A stretch of DNA of 64,000 nucleotides from Fen-1245 sp963835535 (GCA_963835535.1 CAWIFL010000002.1:248001-312000); one strand, 5' to 3'. Counted from the stretch's first letter, positions 10,316 through 20,342 are shown. Numbers and translations: made by a program. Notes: a model not told the origin generated them from the sequence alone.

Positions 10316-11817
10316 GCGGGAAGACGGCGGAGCGCACCTTCGTGGAGCTGGCGCGGCGCGACAAGCTGGCCGAGCTCCGCAGCCGCGGCGTGGAGCCGTT
10401 CCCCTACCGGTTCGCGCGCACGCACACGGCGGCCGAGGCGCTGGCGGCGCTGCCGGCCTCCGGTGAGGGGCCGTCGGTGACCGTCGCCGGCCGCCTCGTG
10501 GCCCTCCGGGCGCACGGCAAGACGACCTTCGCGCACCTGGCCGACGCGACCGGGCGCCTCCAGCTCTACTTCAAGCGGGACGACCTCGGCGAGGAGACGT
10601 ACGACCTGCTGGAGCTGCTGGACCTCGGCGACCATCTCGGCGTCGAGGGCGCGCTGTTCCGCACCCGCACGGGCGAGACCACGGTGCACGCGTCGCGCTT
10701 CACCCTGCTGGCCAAGGCGCTGCGGCCCCTGCCGCTCGGCAAGAGCGTGACGCACGCGGACGGCACGGTGGAGCAGCACTCGGAGCTGTCGGACCCGGAG
10801 CAGCGCTACCGCCAGCGCTACGCCGATCTGGCGGTGCACGCCGAGCGGCGCGTCGTGTTCGAGAAGCGCTCGGCCATCGTCCGCGCCATCCGCCGGTTCC
10901 TCGACGGGCACGGCTTCCTCGAGGTGGAGACGCCGATCCTGCAGCCGCTGTACGGCGGGGCGTCGGCGCGGCCGTTCGTGACGCGCTACAACGCCCTCGA
11001 CGCGGCCTTCTACCTCCGCATCGCCGACGAGCTGTACCTGAAGCGGCTGATCGTGGGCGGATGCGAGCGGGTCTACGAGATCGGGAAGGACTTCCGGAAC
11101 GAGGGGATGGACCGGCTGCACAACCCCGAGTTCACGATGCTCGAGGCGTACCAGGCGTACGCCGACTATCTGGACGTGCTCGAGTGGACGCAGCAGCTGA
11201 TCCTCGACGTCGTGCGCGACGTGACCGGCGGTCTGGTGGTCGAGGCGAAGGGTCGCCCGATCGACCTGACGCCGCCGTGGCGCCGCGTGCCCTTCGTGGA
11301 GCTGTTCCGCGAGCACGCCGGCGTGGATCTCCGGACGGCCGACGCCGCGGCCCTGGAGCGGGAAGTGCGCAAGCGCGGGCTCGAGCCGGAGGCCGCGGCG
11401 GGTCGCGGACGGTTGATCAACCAGCTGTTCGGGGTGGCGGTCGAGCCCAAGCTGGAAGCGCCGGTCTTCATCCTGGACTTCCCGATCGAGATGTCGCCGC
11501 TCGCCAAGCCGAAGCGGGGCGATCCGCTCTTCGCCGAGCGCTTCGAGCTGTTCATCGGCGGCTACGAGATGGCCAACGCCTTCTCCGAGCTGAACGACCC
11601 CGACGACCAGCGCCGGCGCTTCGAGGCGCAGGTCGCGCTGCGGGCGGCCGGGGACGACGAGGCGCAGGCCCTGGACGAGGACTACCTGCGCGCCCTCGAG
11701 TACGGCATGCCGCCGACCGGCGGGATGGGGCTGGGGATCGACCGCCTGACGATGCTGGTCACCGGGGTGCGCTCGATCCGCGACGCCATCCTCTTCCCGG
11801 CGCTGAGGCCCGAGTGA
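10312..11817 (+). CDS. lysS: Lysyl-tRNA synthetase, class II
   Basis: 501 aa, normal length. It charges tRNA-Lys. An N-terminal OB-fold anticodon-binding domain (~55-150) is followed by the class II catalytic core. Motif 2 is FRNEGMDRLHNPEF, with the typical LysRS glutamates, and motif 3 is GMGLGIDRLTM near the C-terminus. The ATG lies in the prfB stop (ATGA). The prfB-lysS order is common in bacteria, and this pair leads straight into the lipoprotein exporter genes. Confidence 0.96.
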   Translation: MSGKTAERTFVELARRDKLAELRSRGVEPFPYRFARTHTAAEALAALPASGEGPSVTVAGRLVALRAHGKTTFAHLADATGRLQLYFKRDDLGEETYDLLELLDLGDHLGVEGALFRTRTGETTVHASRFTLLAKALRPLPLGKSVTHADGTVEQHSELSDPEQRYRQRYADLAVHAERRVVFEKRSAIVRAIRRFLDGHGFLEVETPILQPLYGGASARPFVTRYNALDAAFYLRIADELYLKRLIVGGCERVYEIGKDFRNEGMDRLHNPEFTMLEAYQAYADYLDVLEWTQQLILDVVRDVTGGLVVEAKGRPIDLTPPWRRVPFVELFREHAGVDLRTADAAALEREVRKRGLEPEAAAGRGRLINQLFGVAVEPKLEAPVFILDFPIEMSPLAKPKRGDPLFAERFELFIGGYEMANAFSELNDPDDQRRRFEAQVALRAAGDDEAQALDEDYLRALEYGMPPTGGMGLGIDRLTMLVTGVRSIRDAILFPALRPE

Positions 11818-13064
11818 GCGGCGTCGAGTGGTGGATCGCCGGGCGGTACCTCCGGAGCCGGCGCGCGTCCCGCTTCGTGTCCCTGATCACGCTCATCGCG
11901 GTGTCCGGGGTGGCGCTCGGCGTGATGGCGCTGATCGTCGTCATCGGCGTGATGAGCGGCCTGCAGAAGGATCTCCGCGAGAAGATCCTGATCGCCAACC
12001 CGCACCTCCGCGTGCTCACGTACGGGGAAGGGCTGCGGATCGACGACTGGGCCAAGACCCTCGCGACGGTGCGGCGCGACCCGCACGTGGTCGCGGCGGC
12101 GCCGTTCGTCCTCTCGCAGGGGCTCCTGTCGGCCGGGCACGACTACGCCGAAGGGGTCGCGGTGATCGGGATGGAGCGCGACACCGGCCGCGCCGCGGTC
12201 ACTGGGCTGGCGAAGAGCTTCGTGAGCGGCGACCTCAGGTTCGCGACGCACGCGAGCGATGTGGACGGCGGCATCGTGCTCGGCCGGCGGCTCGCCCAGC
12301 GGCTCAGCGTCTATCCCGGCAGCGTGGTCACGCTGATCTCGCCGGCCGGCTCGAAGTTCAACCCGGCGATCGGCGCTCGGGTGCCGCGCTACTGGCGCTT
12401 CGAGGTCACGGGGCTGTTCGAGACGGGGATGTACGAGTACGACAACTCGTACGTCGTGATGCCGCGGGAAGTGGCCCAGCGCTTCGCCGGCCTCGGCAGC
12501 GCCGTGACCGGCATCGAGGTCCGGGTGCAGGACCCGTGGAAGGCCGGGGAGGTGGCGCGCGAGCTGGAGACGCGCCTCGGCTATCCGTACCGCGCGCTCG
12601 ACTGGTCGGCCCAGAACTCGCAGCTCTTCTCGGCCCTGAAGCTCGAGAAGCTGGCGATGGCGGTGATCCTCCTGCTGATCGTGCTGGTGGCCGCCTTCAA
12701 CATCGTCTCCACCCTCACGATGACGGTGGGCGACCGTACCAAGGAGATCGGCATCCTCCGAGCCATGGGGATGACCGCGGGCCAGATCCGCCGGATCTTC
12801 GTGACGCAGGGGGTCGTGGTCGGCGTGGTCGGGACGGCCGTGGGCGCGATCGGCGGCGTGCTCCTCGCCGCTGCGGTGGGCACGTACCACCTCATCTCGC
12901 TCGATCCGACGGTCTACTTCATCGATCACCTGCCCGTGGACCTGGCGCCGACCGACGTGCTGACCGTGATCGTCGCGAGCCTGGCGATCGCGGCGCTCGC
13001 CACCGTGTACCCCTCCAGCCAGGCGGCCAGGCTCGCGCCGGTCGAGGCGATCCGGCACGAATGA
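11814..13064 (+). CDS. Lipoprotein-releasing ABC transporter permease, LolC/LolE type
   Basis: 416 aa. One N-terminal transmembrane helix (~25-48), a large periplasmic domain, then three C-terminal helices give the FtsX/LolCE topology. The segment GDRTKEIGILRAMGMTAGQIRRIF before the third helix is the MacB/LolC hallmark. LolCDE pulls lipoproteins out of the inner membrane and hands them to LolA. There is only one permease gene, so a homodimeric LolF-like arrangement with the adjacent LolD ATPase is likely. The GTG start overlaps the lysS stop. Confidence 0.88.
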   Translation: MSGVEWWIAGRYLRSRRASRFVSLITLIAVSGVALGVMALIVVIGVMSGLQKDLREKILIANPHLRVLTYGEGLRIDDWAKTLATVRRDPHVVAAAPFVLSQGLLSAGHDYAEGVAVIGMERDTGRAAVTGLAKSFVSGDLRFATHASDVDGGIVLGRRLAQRLSVYPGSVVTLISPAGSKFNPAIGARVPRYWRFEVTGLFETGMYEYDNSYVVMPREVAQRFAGLGSAVTGIEVRVQDPWKAGEVARELETRLGYPYRALDWSAQNSQLFSALKLEKLAMAVILLLIVLVAAFNIVSTLTMTVGDRTKEIGILRAMGMTAGQIRRIFVTQGVVVGVVGTAVGAIGGVLLAAAVGTYHLISLDPTVYFIDHLPVDLAPTDVLTVIVASLAIAALATVYPSSQAARLAPVEAIRHE

Positions 13065-13762
13065 GCGCGCTCCTCGAGGTCCGCGGGCTCCGGAAGCGGT
13101 ATCCGTCGGGGGACGCCGGCTTCCTCGACGTGCTGCTCGGCGTGGACCTCACGCTGGCGCGGGGAGAGGTCGTCGCGATCGCGGGGGCCAGCGGCTCGGG
13201 GAAGAGCACGCTGCTCCACCTGCTCGGGGCGCTGGACGCGCCGACCGACGGCGAGATCCTGCTCGACGGGACGGCGTACGGGGCGCTGTCGGACGGGGCG
13301 CTGGCCGCGTTCAGGAACCGGCGGCTGGGGTTCGTCTTCCAGTTCCACCACCTGCTCCGGGAGTTCAGCGCGCTGGAGAACGTGATGATGCCGCTCCGGA
13401 TCGCCGGATGGAGCGCGCCGCGCGCCCGCTCGCGCGCCGAGGAGCTGCTGGCGGCGGTGGGGCTCGCGGGACGGATGACCCATCGCCCGGCGGCGCTGTC
13501 GGGCGGGGAGCAGCAGCGCTGCGCGGTGGCGCGGGCGCTGGTCCACGATCCCGCCCTGGTGCTGGCCGACGAGCCCACGGGGAACCTCGACCACGCCAAC
13601 GGCGTCCTGCTCGCGGACCTCTTCTTCCGTCTCGCGCGGGAGCTGGAGACGGCGGTGATGATCGTGACCCACAACCGCCAGCTGGCGCAGCGCGCCGACC
13701 GGGTCCTGCTGCTGGACGACGGGCGCCTGAGCGCCGTGAAGGAAGTGGAGGCGTTGCCCTGA
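13061..13762 (+). CDS. lolD: Lipoprotein-releasing ABC transporter ATPase LolD
   Basis: 233 aa. The ABC ATPase has Walker A GASGSGKST, Q-loop VFQFHHLL, signature LSGGEQQR, Walker B LVLADEPTGNLD and H-loop THN, all intact. FQFHHLLREFSALENVMMP is the LolD-like Q-loop region. It couples ATP hydrolysis to the LolC/E-type permease encoded directly upstream (4-bp overlap). Confidence 0.93.
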   Translation: MSALLEVRGLRKRYPSGDAGFLDVLLGVDLTLARGEVVAIAGASGSGKSTLLHLLGALDAPTDGEILLDGTAYGALSDGALAAFRNRRLGFVFQFHHLLREFSALENVMMPLRIAGWSAPRARSRAEELLAAVGLAGRMTHRPAALSGGEQQRCAVARALVHDPALVLADEPTGNLDHANGVLLADLFFRLARELETAVMIVTHNRQLAQRADRVLLLDDGRLSAVKEVEALP

Positions 13763-14274
13763 TGCTGTGCGACAACTGCGGCGAGCGCGAGGCGGCCATC
13801 CACCTCACGCAGATCGTCAACAACAGCGTGACGACGCTGCACCTGTGCGAGCGGTGCGCGGCGGAGAAGGGCGTGGAGACGGGCGCGAGCGTCGCCAAGT
13901 TCCCGCTCGGAGACTTCCTGGCGTCGCTGGGGAAGACGGCGGGCGGGGAGCAGGCCGAGGTCGCGTCCGGCGCGGCCTGTCCCTTCTGCGGCGGCACCCT
14001 GAAGGATTTCCGGGAGACCGGCCGGCTGGGGTGCGCGATGTGCTACACGACGTTCGAGGCCCATCTGCGGGACCTGCTGCGGCGCCTGCACGGCAGCTCG
14101 CAGCACGCCGGCGAGCGGTACACCGGAACGGCGGCCGCGCCCGCCGCCGAGGCGCCCGCGGACGTCGGCGCGCCCGAGGCGGGCGAGCTGCGTGAGCAGC
14201 TCAAGCGCGCCGTCGAGGCGGAGAACTTCGAGCTGGCCGCCGAGCTCCGGGACAGGCTCAAGGTGCTGGAATGA
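13762..14274 (+). CDS. mcsA: McsA-like zinc-finger, UVR-motif activator of McsB
   Basis: 170 aa. Cys pairs CDNCGE/CERCAAE at the N-terminus and CPFCGG/CAMC in the middle form zinc fingers. The C-terminal UVR motif LREQLKRAVEAENFELA is shared with McsA of Firmicutes. In Bacillus, McsA activates the protein-arginine kinase McsB. It directly precedes mcsB with a 4-bp overlap, and the mcsA-mcsB-clpC order is conserved. The ctsR repressor gene that heads this operon in Firmicutes is missing; lolD takes its place. Confidence 0.88.
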   Translation: MLCDNCGEREAAIHLTQIVNNSVTTLHLCERCAAEKGVETGASVAKFPLGDFLASLGKTAGGEQAEVASGAACPFCGGTLKDFRETGRLGCAMCYTTFEAHLRDLLRRLHGSSQHAGERYTGTAAAPAAEAPADVGAPEAGELREQLKRAVEAENFELAAELRDRLKVLE

Positions 14275-15353
14275 TCGACCTCGCGCTGATCCCGGACGGG
14301 GGACTGACCTGGCTCGACGCCAGCGGGCCGGTGTCGAACATCGTCCTCTCGACGCGGGTGCGGCTGGCGCGCAACCTCGCCGGATTCCCGTTCGCCGTGC
14401 GCGGCGGCGAGGAGGACCGGCGCCGCGTGCTCGAGCAGGTGGACCGCGTCTGGCAGCGCTCCGCGTTCTCCCGGGGCGGGATGCGGTTCCTGGTGGACGA
14501 CCTGGAGCCGGCCGACCGCCTCCTGCTGCACGAGCGGCACCTCATCAGCAAGGAGCTGGCCTCCGGGACGGGCCACGGCGGGGGTCGGAGCCACGCCGCC
14601 GTCTACCTGGCGGGGCCGCTCGGCCTCATGGTGAACGAGGAAGACCACCTGCGGTTGCAGGTGTTCCACTCGGGATTCGCCCTTGCTTCCGCCTATGCCG
14701 ATCTGGAGCGGCTGGATCGCGAGCTCGGAGCGGCACTTCCCGTCGCCTTCCACCAGGAGTTTGGCTATCTTACGGCCTGTCCGACCAACGCGGGGACGGG
14801 GCTTCGGGCGTCGGTCCTGATCCACCTGCCCGGGCTGGTCCTGACCAAGGAGATCGCGAAGGTCCTGCAGGGGTTGTCGCAGGTCGGCCTGACCTTCCGC
14901 GGGCTCTACGGGGAAGGCAGCGAGGTGGTCGGGAACTTCTTCCAGCTGTCGAACCAGACGACGCTGGGGAAGTCGGAGGAGGAGTTGCTGGACCACCTGG
15001 GCAAGATCGTCCGCCAGGTGGTGACGTACGAGGAGCAGGCGCGGCAGGTGCTGCTCCGGGACGCGCCGACCATCATCGAGGACAAGGTGTGGCGGGCGTA
15101 CGCGCTGCTCCGCTATGCGCGCAGCCTGTCGTTCGAAGAGGCGATGAATCTGCTCTCGGGGGTGCGACTGGGTGTCGGGCTGAACCTGATCCCGCAGCTG
15201 AGTGTATACACGTTGAACAAGCTGTTGATCTACACGCAGCCCGCCCATCTCGCCGCTCTCGACGTGCGCGCGCCCAAGGATCAGGAGCAGCGCGCCGCGC
15301 GAGCGGCGTATGTGCGTCAGGTCCTCGAAGACGAGGCGGCACGCGCCGGGTGA
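14271..15353 (+). CDS. mcsB: Protein-arginine kinase McsB
   Basis: 360 aa, normal length. It belongs to the guanidino (phosphagen) kinase fold: STRVRLARN near residue 27, the conserved VNEEDH, and the loop CPTNAGTGLRASV carrying the active-site Cys. McsB phosphorylates arginines on aggregated or unfolded proteins, marking them for ClpC-ClpP. The C-terminal allosteric RDxxRA motif of Bacillus McsB appears only as KDQEQRA, one residue too long, so pArg feedback may differ. It is followed 34 nt later by clpC. Confidence 0.93.
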   Translation: MIDLALIPDGGLTWLDASGPVSNIVLSTRVRLARNLAGFPFAVRGGEEDRRRVLEQVDRVWQRSAFSRGGMRFLVDDLEPADRLLLHERHLISKELASGTGHGGGRSHAAVYLAGPLGLMVNEEDHLRLQVFHSGFALASAYADLERLDRELGAALPVAFHQEFGYLTACPTNAGTGLRASVLIHLPGLVLTKEIAKVLQGLSQVGLTFRGLYGEGSEVVGNFFQLSNQTTLGKSEEELLDHLGKIVRQVVTYEEQARQVLLRDAPTIIEDKVWRAYALLRYARSLSFEEAMNLLSGVRLGVGLNLIPQLSVYTLNKLLIYTQPAHLAALDVRAPKDQEQRAARAAYVRQVLEDEAARAG

Positions 15354-15387
15354 CCGGCAGGCTCAGACGAGGAGACGAGGCTCCAGG

Positions 15388-17865
15388 ATGAACGGCTACA
15401 ATTTCACCGATCGCGTTCGGAAGGTGCTGCAGATGGCCCGCGAGGAAGCGGCGCGGCTGCACCACGAGTACGTCGGGACGGAGCACATCCTGCTCGGTCT
15501 GATCCGCGAGGGGGAGGGGGTCGCGGCGGCGGTGCTGGCGAACCTCCAAGTGGACCTGGAGGAGATCCAGCAGAAGATCGAGGACACGGTGAAGAAGGGG
15601 AAGGCGGCGGCCGCGGCGGGCCCCGACCTGCCGTACACGTCGCGCGCCAAGAAGGTGCTGGAGCTGGCGATGTCGGAGGCGCGGGAGCTGAACCACTCCT
15701 ACGTGGGCACCGAGCACCTGCTGCTCGGGCTGCTGCGCGAGGAGAAGGGGATCGCCGCGCAGGTGCTGACGGACGCCGGCGTGAACCTGGAGCAGGCGCG
15801 CGCCGAGGTACTGCGGCTCCTCGGGAGCGAGATGCCGCCGCAGCCCGCGGGCGGGCCGGCCGCGGCGCCGGCGCCCCAGAAGTCGGAGAAGAAGTCGAAG
15901 ACGCCGGCGCTGGACCACTTCTGCCGGGACCTCACGCAGCTGGCCGGCGAGAACCAGCTCGACCCGACCATCGGCCGCCAGAAGGAGATCGAGCGGGTGA
16001 TGGAGGTCCTGTCGCGCCGCAAGAAGAACAACCCGGTGCTGATCGGCGAGCCGGGCGTGGGGAAGACGGCCATCGTCGAGGGGCTCGCCCAGCTCATCGC
16101 GTCGGGGACCTGCCCGGACGCGCTGAAGGACCACCGGGTGCTGGCGCTCGACATGGCGGCGGTGATCGCGGGGACCAAGTACCGCGGGCAGTTCGAGGAG
16201 CGGCTCAAGGCGGTGATGAACGAGATCGCCCAGAACCGCAACATCGTGCTGTTCATCGACGAGCTGCACACGCTGGTCGGCGCGGGCGCGGCGGAGGGGG
16301 CGATCGACGCCTCGAACATGCTGAAGCCGGCGCTGGCGCGGGGCGAGCTGCAGTGCGTCGGCGCCTCGACGCTGAACGAGTACCGGAAGTACATCGAGAA
16401 GGACGGGGCGCTCGAGCGGCGCTTCCAGACGGTGATCGTGGAGCCGCCGACGCTGGAGGAGACCATCGCGATCCTCAAGGGGCTGCGGAAGCGCTACGAG
16501 GACCATCACCGCATCCAGATCCCGGACGAGTCGCTCGAGGCGGCGGCGCGGCTGTCGGAGCGCTACATCACCGACCGCTTCCTGCCGGACAAGGCGATCG
16601 ACGTGATCGACGAGGCGGGGGCGCGGGCGCGGATCGGCGCCCAGGTGCCGCCGCCGGAAGTGGCGGAGCTGAAGGGCAAGCTCGAGGGGATCAACCGCGA
16701 GAAGGAAGCCGCGGTGCGGGATCAGAACTTCGAGCGCGCGGCGGCGCTGCGCGACCAGGAGCGCGACCTGCAGGGCGAGATCCTCGCCCGGCAGGAGGCG
16801 TGGGAGCGCGAGCGGCAGACCCGCCGGCCGGTGGTGGGCGAGGAGGAGATCGCCTTCATCGTGTCCCGGTGGACCGGAATCCCGGTCACGCGCCTCCAGG
16901 AGGCGGAGACGTCGCGCCTGGTGCGGATGGAGGACGAGCTGCACAAGGCGGTGGTCGGCCAGGACGAGGCGATCCAGGCGATCTCGCGCGCGATCCGCCG
17001 CTCGCGGGCCGGCCTCAAGGATCCCCGCCGCCCGATCGGCTCGTTCATCTTCTCGGGCCCGACCGGCGTCGGGAAGACGGAGCTGGCGCGCGCGCTGGCG
17101 CGGTTCCTGTTCGCCGACGCCCAGGCCCTGATCCGCGTGGACATGTCGGAGTACATGGAGAAGTTCAGCGTCTCGCGGCTCATCGGCGCGCCCCCGGGCT
17201 ACGTCGGCTACGAGGACTCGGGCACGCTCACCAAGGCGGTGCGGCGCAAGCCGTACGCGGTGGTCCTGCTCGACGAGATCGAGAAGGCGCACCCCGACGT
17301 CTTCAACATCCTGCTCCAGGTGCTGGACGAGGGCCGGCTGACCGACAATTACGGCCGCGTGATCGACTTCAAGAACACCGTGGTGATCATGACGTCCAAC
17401 GTCGGCGCCCGGGACATCACGAAGAGCGGGACGCTGGGCTTCGTGGCCGCGGGGCCCGAGGGCACCTTCGCCAAGATGGTCGAGAAGGTGAAGGAAGAGA
17501 TCAACCGGACCTTCAACCCCGAGTTCCTGAACCGGCTGGACGACGTCATCGTCTTCCATCCGCTCAGCCGTGACCACATCACGCAGATCGTGGGCATCGT
17601 GCTCAAGGAGCTGATGCTGCGGCTGGCCGACGAGGAGCTGACGATCCGGCTGACCGAGCCGGCCACGGAGTTCCTGGTCCAGCACGGCTACGACGAGCAC
17701 TTCGGCGCCCGCCCCCTGAAGCGCGCGATCCAGCGGTACATCGAGGACCCGCTCTCGGAGAAGATCCTCCTCCGCGAGTTTGCGCGCGGCGACGAGATCG
17801 AGGTGGACACCGCGCCGGACGGCGACCGCCTGCAGTTCCGGGCGCTGTCGAGCTCGAAGGCGTAG
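15388..17865 (+). CDS. clpC: ATP-dependent Clp protease ATPase subunit ClpC
   Basis: 825 aa. Two N-terminal Clp-N repeats (~4-145) bind pArg-tagged clients. The first AAA+ module has Walker A GEPGVGKT, followed by a coiled-coil M-domain with a UVR-like stretch (REKEAAVRDQNFERAAALRD). The second AAA+ module has GPTGVGKTE and Walker B VVLLDEIEKAHPDVF. It unfolds substrates for ClpP, which is not in this window. The order after mcsA-mcsB supports an arginine-phosphorylation quality-control system in this diderm. Confidence 0.95.
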   Translation: MNGYNFTDRVRKVLQMAREEAARLHHEYVGTEHILLGLIREGEGVAAAVLANLQVDLEEIQQKIEDTVKKGKAAAAAGPDLPYTSRAKKVLELAMSEARELNHSYVGTEHLLLGLLREEKGIAAQVLTDAGVNLEQARAEVLRLLGSEMPPQPAGGPAAAPAPQKSEKKSKTPALDHFCRDLTQLAGENQLDPTIGRQKEIERVMEVLSRRKKNNPVLIGEPGVGKTAIVEGLAQLIASGTCPDALKDHRVLALDMAAVIAGTKYRGQFEERLKAVMNEIAQNRNIVLFIDELHTLVGAGAAEGAIDASNMLKPALARGELQCVGASTLNEYRKYIEKDGALERRFQTVIVEPPTLEETIAILKGLRKRYEDHHRIQIPDESLEAAARLSERYITDRFLPDKAIDVIDEAGARARIGAQVPPPEVAELKGKLEGINREKEAAVRDQNFERAAALRDQERDLQGEILARQEAWERERQTRRPVVGEEEIAFIVSRWTGIPVTRLQEAETSRLVRMEDELHKAVVGQDEAIQAISRAIRRSRAGLKDPRRPIGSFIFSGPTGVGKTELARALARFLFADAQALIRVDMSEYMEKFSVSRLIGAPPGYVGYEDSGTLTKAVRRKPYAVVLLDEIEKAHPDVFNILLQVLDEGRLTDNYGRVIDFKNTVVIMTSNVGARDITKSGTLGFVAAGPEGTFAKMVEKVKEEINRTFNPEFLNRLDDVIVFHPLSRDHITQIVGIVLKELMLRLADEELTIRLTEPATEFLVQHGYDEHFGARPLKRAIQRYIEDPLSEKILLREFARGDEIEVDTAPDGDRLQFRALSSSKA

Positions 17866-17878
17866 CGTCCCGCCCTTG

Positions 17879-20311
17879 ATGCGGCTACCGATCGTCGCGG
17901 CCGTCCTGGCGGTCGGCGTCGGCCTCGCCGCACGGCCCGCCGGGGCCCGGGCCCAGGAGCCGGAGGCCGTGGGCCCCAAGGTGGACTCGGTGGCGGTCCA
18001 GGGCAACCACCGCATCGCGCGCCAGAGCATCGTCAACACCGCCGCGATCCCGCTGCACGCGCCCATCGGCTTCCGCGACCTCCAGCGCGCCATCAAGGCG
18101 CTCTACGGCACCGCGCAGTTCGACGACGTCCGGATCCTGACCGAGGTCGAGCCCGACAGCACCGAGATCCTCGTCATCGCCGTGAAGGAGCGCCCGCTGC
18201 TGGTGCGGGCCACCGTGCGCGGCGTGGACAAGCTGTCGGAGAGCTCGGTGCGCGACCGGATCGAGCTGCCCATCGGCCGGCCCCTGGACTACGGCATGGT
18301 GGTGCGCGCCGTCCAGCGGATCGACTCCCTCTACCAGTCCGAGGGCTATTACCTCGCCCAGGTGAAGCCGGAGATCCTCCCCCAGGACAGCGAGCACGTC
18401 CGGGTGGACTTCACCGTCGACGAGGGCCGCCGCATCGCGATCTCCGCGGTGCGCATCGAGGGCGCCCAGGGCCTCGCCGCCCGCCAGATCGTCGCCGCGA
18501 TGAAGACCACGCCCGAGGGCTTCTGGTGGTTCCAGCGCGGCGAGTACGACCAGGACGAGCTGCGGAAGGACCTCGAGGAGCGGATCCCCGGCGTCTACGG
18601 CGCCCACGGGTACGTGGACTTCCGCGTGGTGCACGACACGCTCCTGGTGGACCGGGACAACGGGAAGGCCGTGCTCGACGTCAGCGTCGAGGAGGGGCGG
18701 CCGTACGAGATCGGGACCCTGACGGTGGAGGGCAACCACGCCTTCTCCACCGAGCAGATCCTCTCGCTCAACCCCTTCGCCGGCACCCAGTCGGGGCTGC
18801 GCTGCTTCCTCCACGGCTGCAAGGGGCCGGCCTGGTTCGACCAGACCCGGTGGGACGCGGCGACCGAGAAGCTGCGGACCCAGTACAACAACAGCGGCTA
18901 CATCTACGCGCAGGTCGACCCCAGGGTGGACCGGGTGATCCCGGCGGACTCGACCCAGGCGCCGGTGGTCAACCTCAGGTGGCTGGTGGACGAGGGGCGG
19001 CCGGCGATCATCAACAAGATCGAGTTCATGGGCAACGACGTGACGTACGACCGGGTGATCCGCGACGCCCTGTTCATCATCCCGGGGGACGTGTTCGCCC
19101 AGGATCGGATCATCAAGTCCTACCAGGCCATTTCCAACCTCGGCTACTTCGAGCAGCCGCTGCCGTTCCCGGACACGCACAAGGTCAACCCCGACGATCC
19201 CTACAGCGACATCGACCTGATCTTCAAGGTGAAGGAGAAGCACACCGGGAGCGTCAACTTCGGGGCGTCGGTGGGGCAGGGCACCGGGATCGGCGGCTTC
19301 ATCGGGCTGGACGAGCCGAACCTGTTCGGCCAGGGGAAGAAGGGGCACCTGCAGTGGCAGTTCGGCGGCAACCTCAACGATTTCGAGCTGAGCTACACCG
19401 ACCCGCAGCTGTGGGAGAGCCGCGTCTCGGGGACGGTGAGCCTGCACGACACGCGGACGACGTACACGGTCGCCAATCTCGGCACCATCGCCACGCGCGG
19501 CGCCACCATCCAGTTCGGGTTCCCGCTCCCCAACAACCGGTACGCGCGGATCTTCCCCTCGTACACGCTCGAGTGGGAGCGCTACTCGGGGGAGGCCCAG
19601 ACGCTCGGGGGGCTGCCGCGCTGCTCGGAGTGCCTGCGGTCCACCGCGAGCCTGGCGTTCATGTACGACACGCGATCGGGCCTCCCGTTCCCGACATCGG
19701 GCTCGATGCACACGGTGACGCTCTCCACGACGGGCGGCCTCCTGGGCGGCTCGGCGGAGTACCAGCGGCTCGACCTGGAGGGGCACTGGTACGCGCCGGT
19801 GGCGGTGCTGGGCGGCACGGGGGGACTGGCCGGGGGCGGGGTGGGGCTGGTCCTGGGGCTCACGGCGAAGTCGGGGTTCGTCTTCGGCAACTCGGCCCCG
19901 TTCTTCGAGCAGCTCTACTCGATGGGCGGCACGCAGTACGGCATCCCCCTGCGCGGCTACGACGAGTTCTCGATCACGCCGCAGGGCTTCAACCCGCTGG
20001 CGACGTCGGGGGCGACGGTCTCGACGGGCGCCTTCGGGAAGTCGTTCTTCGCGGCGACGGCGGAGTTCGGCGCGCGCATCAGCCAGTCGGTGTACACCGA
20101 CATCTTCTACGACGTCGGCAACGTGTACGCGACCGCGGCGGCGTTCAATCCCACGCGGCTGTTCCGCGGGGCGGGGATCGGGGTCGCGCTGGTGACGCCG
20201 CTGGGGCCGATCGGCCTCGACCTCGGGTACGGCTTCGACAGGGTCGACACATCGGGCAACCCCGCCCCGGGCTGGAAATTGCACTTCAAGATGGGCAACG
20301 TGTTCCAGTGA
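17879..20311 (+). CDS. bamA: Outer membrane protein assembly factor BamA
   Basis: 810 aa. A signal peptide (VAAVLAVGVGLAARPAGARA) is followed by about five POTRA domains (~35-430; VDSVAVQGNHRIARQSIV, GTLTVEGNHAFSTEQIL, NKIEFMGNDVTYDRVIRDAL). The rest is an Omp85 barrel ending in PLGPIGLDLGYGF and a final hydrophobic strand. BamA folds and inserts barrel proteins. ATG at 17879 is chosen because it gives the signal peptide. It heads the envelope-biogenesis operon bamA-skp-lpx, a classical arrangement. Confidence 0.95.
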   Translation: MRLPIVAAVLAVGVGLAARPAGARAQEPEAVGPKVDSVAVQGNHRIARQSIVNTAAIPLHAPIGFRDLQRAIKALYGTAQFDDVRILTEVEPDSTEILVIAVKERPLLVRATVRGVDKLSESSVRDRIELPIGRPLDYGMVVRAVQRIDSLYQSEGYYLAQVKPEILPQDSEHVRVDFTVDEGRRIAISAVRIEGAQGLAARQIVAAMKTTPEGFWWFQRGEYDQDELRKDLEERIPGVYGAHGYVDFRVVHDTLLVDRDNGKAVLDVSVEEGRPYEIGTLTVEGNHAFSTEQILSLNPFAGTQSGLRCFLHGCKGPAWFDQTRWDAATEKLRTQYNNSGYIYAQVDPRVDRVIPADSTQAPVVNLRWLVDEGRPAIINKIEFMGNDVTYDRVIRDALFIIPGDVFAQDRIIKSYQAISNLGYFEQPLPFPDTHKVNPDDPYSDIDLIFKVKEKHTGSVNFGASVGQGTGIGGFIGLDEPNLFGQGKKGHLQWQFGGNLNDFELSYTDPQLWESRVSGTVSLHDTRTTYTVANLGTIATRGATIQFGFPLPNNRYARIFPSYTLEWERYSGEAQTLGGLPRCSECLRSTASLAFMYDTRSGLPFPTSGSMHTVTLSTTGGLLGGSAEYQRLDLEGHWYAPVAVLGGTGGLAGGGVGLVLGLTAKSGFVFGNSAPFFEQLYSMGGTQYGIPLRGYDEFSITPQGFNPLATSGATVSTGAFGKSFFAATAEFGARISQSVYTDIFYDVGNVYATAAAFNPTRLFRGAGIGVALVTPLGPIGLDLGYGFDRVDTSGNPAPGWKLHFKMGNVFQ

Positions 20312-20342
20312 TCCACCCTAAGGACGCAGCGAGGAGAATGAC

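Noticed and set aside
15073..18096. A 1,007-residue minus-strand open frame
   Set aside because: It is the antisense shadow of clpC in very GC-rich DNA; composition is Arg/His-rich low complexity.
17885..20284. A 799-residue minus-strand open frame
   Set aside because: It is antisense to bamA and has no family features; GC-rich shadow.
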